From: Gammaproteobacteria bacterium | Lineage (GTDB): Bacteria; Pseudomonadota; Gammaproteobacteria; Burkholderiales; Burkholderiaceae_E | Assembly (NCBI GenBank): GCA_030425615.1 | Contig: JAUIAI010000158.1 | Coordinates: 1-6,473 of the forward strand | Direction: 5' to 3' | DNA length: 6,473 nucleotides | In this document: positions 5,806-6,473 of the stretch, one piece after another | How positions within the stretch are numbered: position 1 is the stretch's first letter | How the letters are laid out: the number at the start of each line of letters is the position of its first letter | Program-made: the position numbers and the translations under genes | The notes under the pieces: model-generated | The model's input: the letters and a program-made list of their open reading frames with translations, nothing else | Databases searched by the model: none | Told to the model about the DNA's origin: nothing

Positions 5806-6473
5806 GTCCGACCACGCGGCCTTGGCGGACGGAAGACGTGTGGGCGCGGCTTCGCGAACGCACGCGTGCCCGCATCGCGCTGGGCCGCGCCGGCGCCGGC
5901 CTGCCCACCGCCGCGCTGCTCGAATTCCAGGCTGCCCATGCGCAGGCCCGGGACGCCGTACACGCACCGTTCGAGACCGGGGAGTTGCGAGAGACCCTGG
6001 CACGGCTGGAACACCCCTGCATGAGCGTGGCCAGCCGGGCCGGCGACCGCGCCCGGTATCTGCAACGCCCCGACCTCGGGCGCCGGCTTCGACCGGAGGA
6101 TCGCGAGAGACTGGGTGCTCCGGCCGGCGTCGGCAGACCGTCCACGCCGGATCTGGTCGTCGTGATCGGCGACGGCCTGTCCGCCACGGCGACGATGGCG
6201 CACGCGGGCCCGGTACTCGAGCGGCTGCTGGCGGCCCTGCCCGCGCACGGCGTCGACGTGGGTCCGGTCGTCCTCGCCGAACAGGCGAGGGTCGCACTCG
6301 CCGACGAGATCGGTGAGGCCCTGGCGGCCCGCCAGACCCTCATCCTGCTCGGCGAGCGCCCGGGTCTGTCCAGCCCCGACAGCCTGTCCGGGTATCTGAC
6401 CTGGGCGCCCCGCGTCGGCCGCCGCGACTCGGAACGCAACTGCGTCTCCAACATCCGGCCCGTGGGCGGGCTG
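5802..6473 (+). CDS. eutC: Ethanolamine ammonia-lyase small (light) subunit EutC, 3' truncated by window end
   Basis: The first 224 codons of the small subunit, which is about 295 residues in E. coli, so roughly 70 residues lie beyond the window. It begins MSPTTRPWRTEDVWARLRER. A family-typical N-terminal part with ARIALGRAG and LLEFQAAHAQARDAVH follows, then LVVVIGDGLSATA (Asp124), the helix-rich linker, and the near-invariant SERNCVSNIRP (Cys214) close to the cobalamin-binding region. EutC contributes to the base-off cobalamin site at the EutB interface. ATG 5802 overlaps the eutB stop by four bases. The first about 115 residues are Arg- and Ala-rich and less conserved, as is usual for EutC. 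The frame is intact to the last base. Confidence 0.95.
   Translation, partial: MSPTTRPWRTEDVWARLRERTRARIALGRAGAGLPTAALLEFQAAHAQARDAVHAPFETGELRETLARLEHPCMSVASRAGDRARYLQRPDLGRRLRPEDRERLGAPAGVGRPSTPDLVVVIGDGLSATATMAHAGPVLERLLAALPAHGVDVGPVVLAEQARVALADEIGEALAARQTLILLGERPGLSSPDSLSGYLTWAPRVGRRDSERNCVSNIRPVGGL

Noticed and set aside
5188..6297. Minus-strand open frame (369 codons) opposite eutB and eutC
   Set aside because: Low-complexity Arg/Pro/Gly-rich translation opposite two clear enzyme subunits; a GC-driven shadow.

Overview
The window is GC-rich DNA (about two thirds G+C by eye) from a free-living proteobacterium. The tightly packed genes, general L-amino-acid ABC uptake genes, an MltB-family lytic transglycosylase with a C-terminal peptidoglycan-binding domain and a stand-alone eutBC pair would suit a high-GC gammaproteobacterium or a relative. 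The taxon cannot be fixed from the sequence. No tRNA, rRNA, CRISPR array or insertion sequence was seen.

Left part, minus strand (1-2542): aapJ (periplasmic general amino-acid-binding protein, 1523-2542) is followed after 35 bp by aapQ (membrane permease, from 1487 leftwards). At the point where aapQ should stop, around 351-362, the reading frame runs on without a stop or shift into the middle of an aconitase A (AcnA type). That segment includes the SCTNTS cluster-cysteine motif and stays open to the window edge. The expected downstream genes aapM and aapP are absent. The join lies in a stretch encoding Ala-Leu-Val-Glu, which fits both parent proteins. It is either a microhomology recombination or, quite possibly, an assembly chimera.

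Middle (2543-3137): a 595-bp divergent intergenic region. On the minus strand it holds a strong SD for aapJ, a candidate sigma-70 promoter, a candidate sigma-54 -24/-12 element, and a very clear intrinsic terminator (GC stem plus nine U). No annotated minus-strand gene lies upstream of that terminator. A U-rich tract precedes it, so a small RNA or a leader attenuator is possible. Near the right end, TAGAAT and TATAAT hexamers on the plus strand could serve the transglycosylase gene.

Right part, plus strand (3138-6473): an exported MltB-family lytic transglycosylase, then after 46 bp eutB (ethanolamine ammonia-lyase large subunit, complete, all checked catalytic residues present). eutB overlaps eutC (small subunit) by ATGA, and eutC runs off the window. 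EutBC is an adenosylcobalamin enzyme that splits ethanolamine into acetaldehyde and ammonia. The amino-acid importer and EutBC would both supply reduced nitrogen, and the sigma-54-like element is compatible with nitrogen control. That link is inference.
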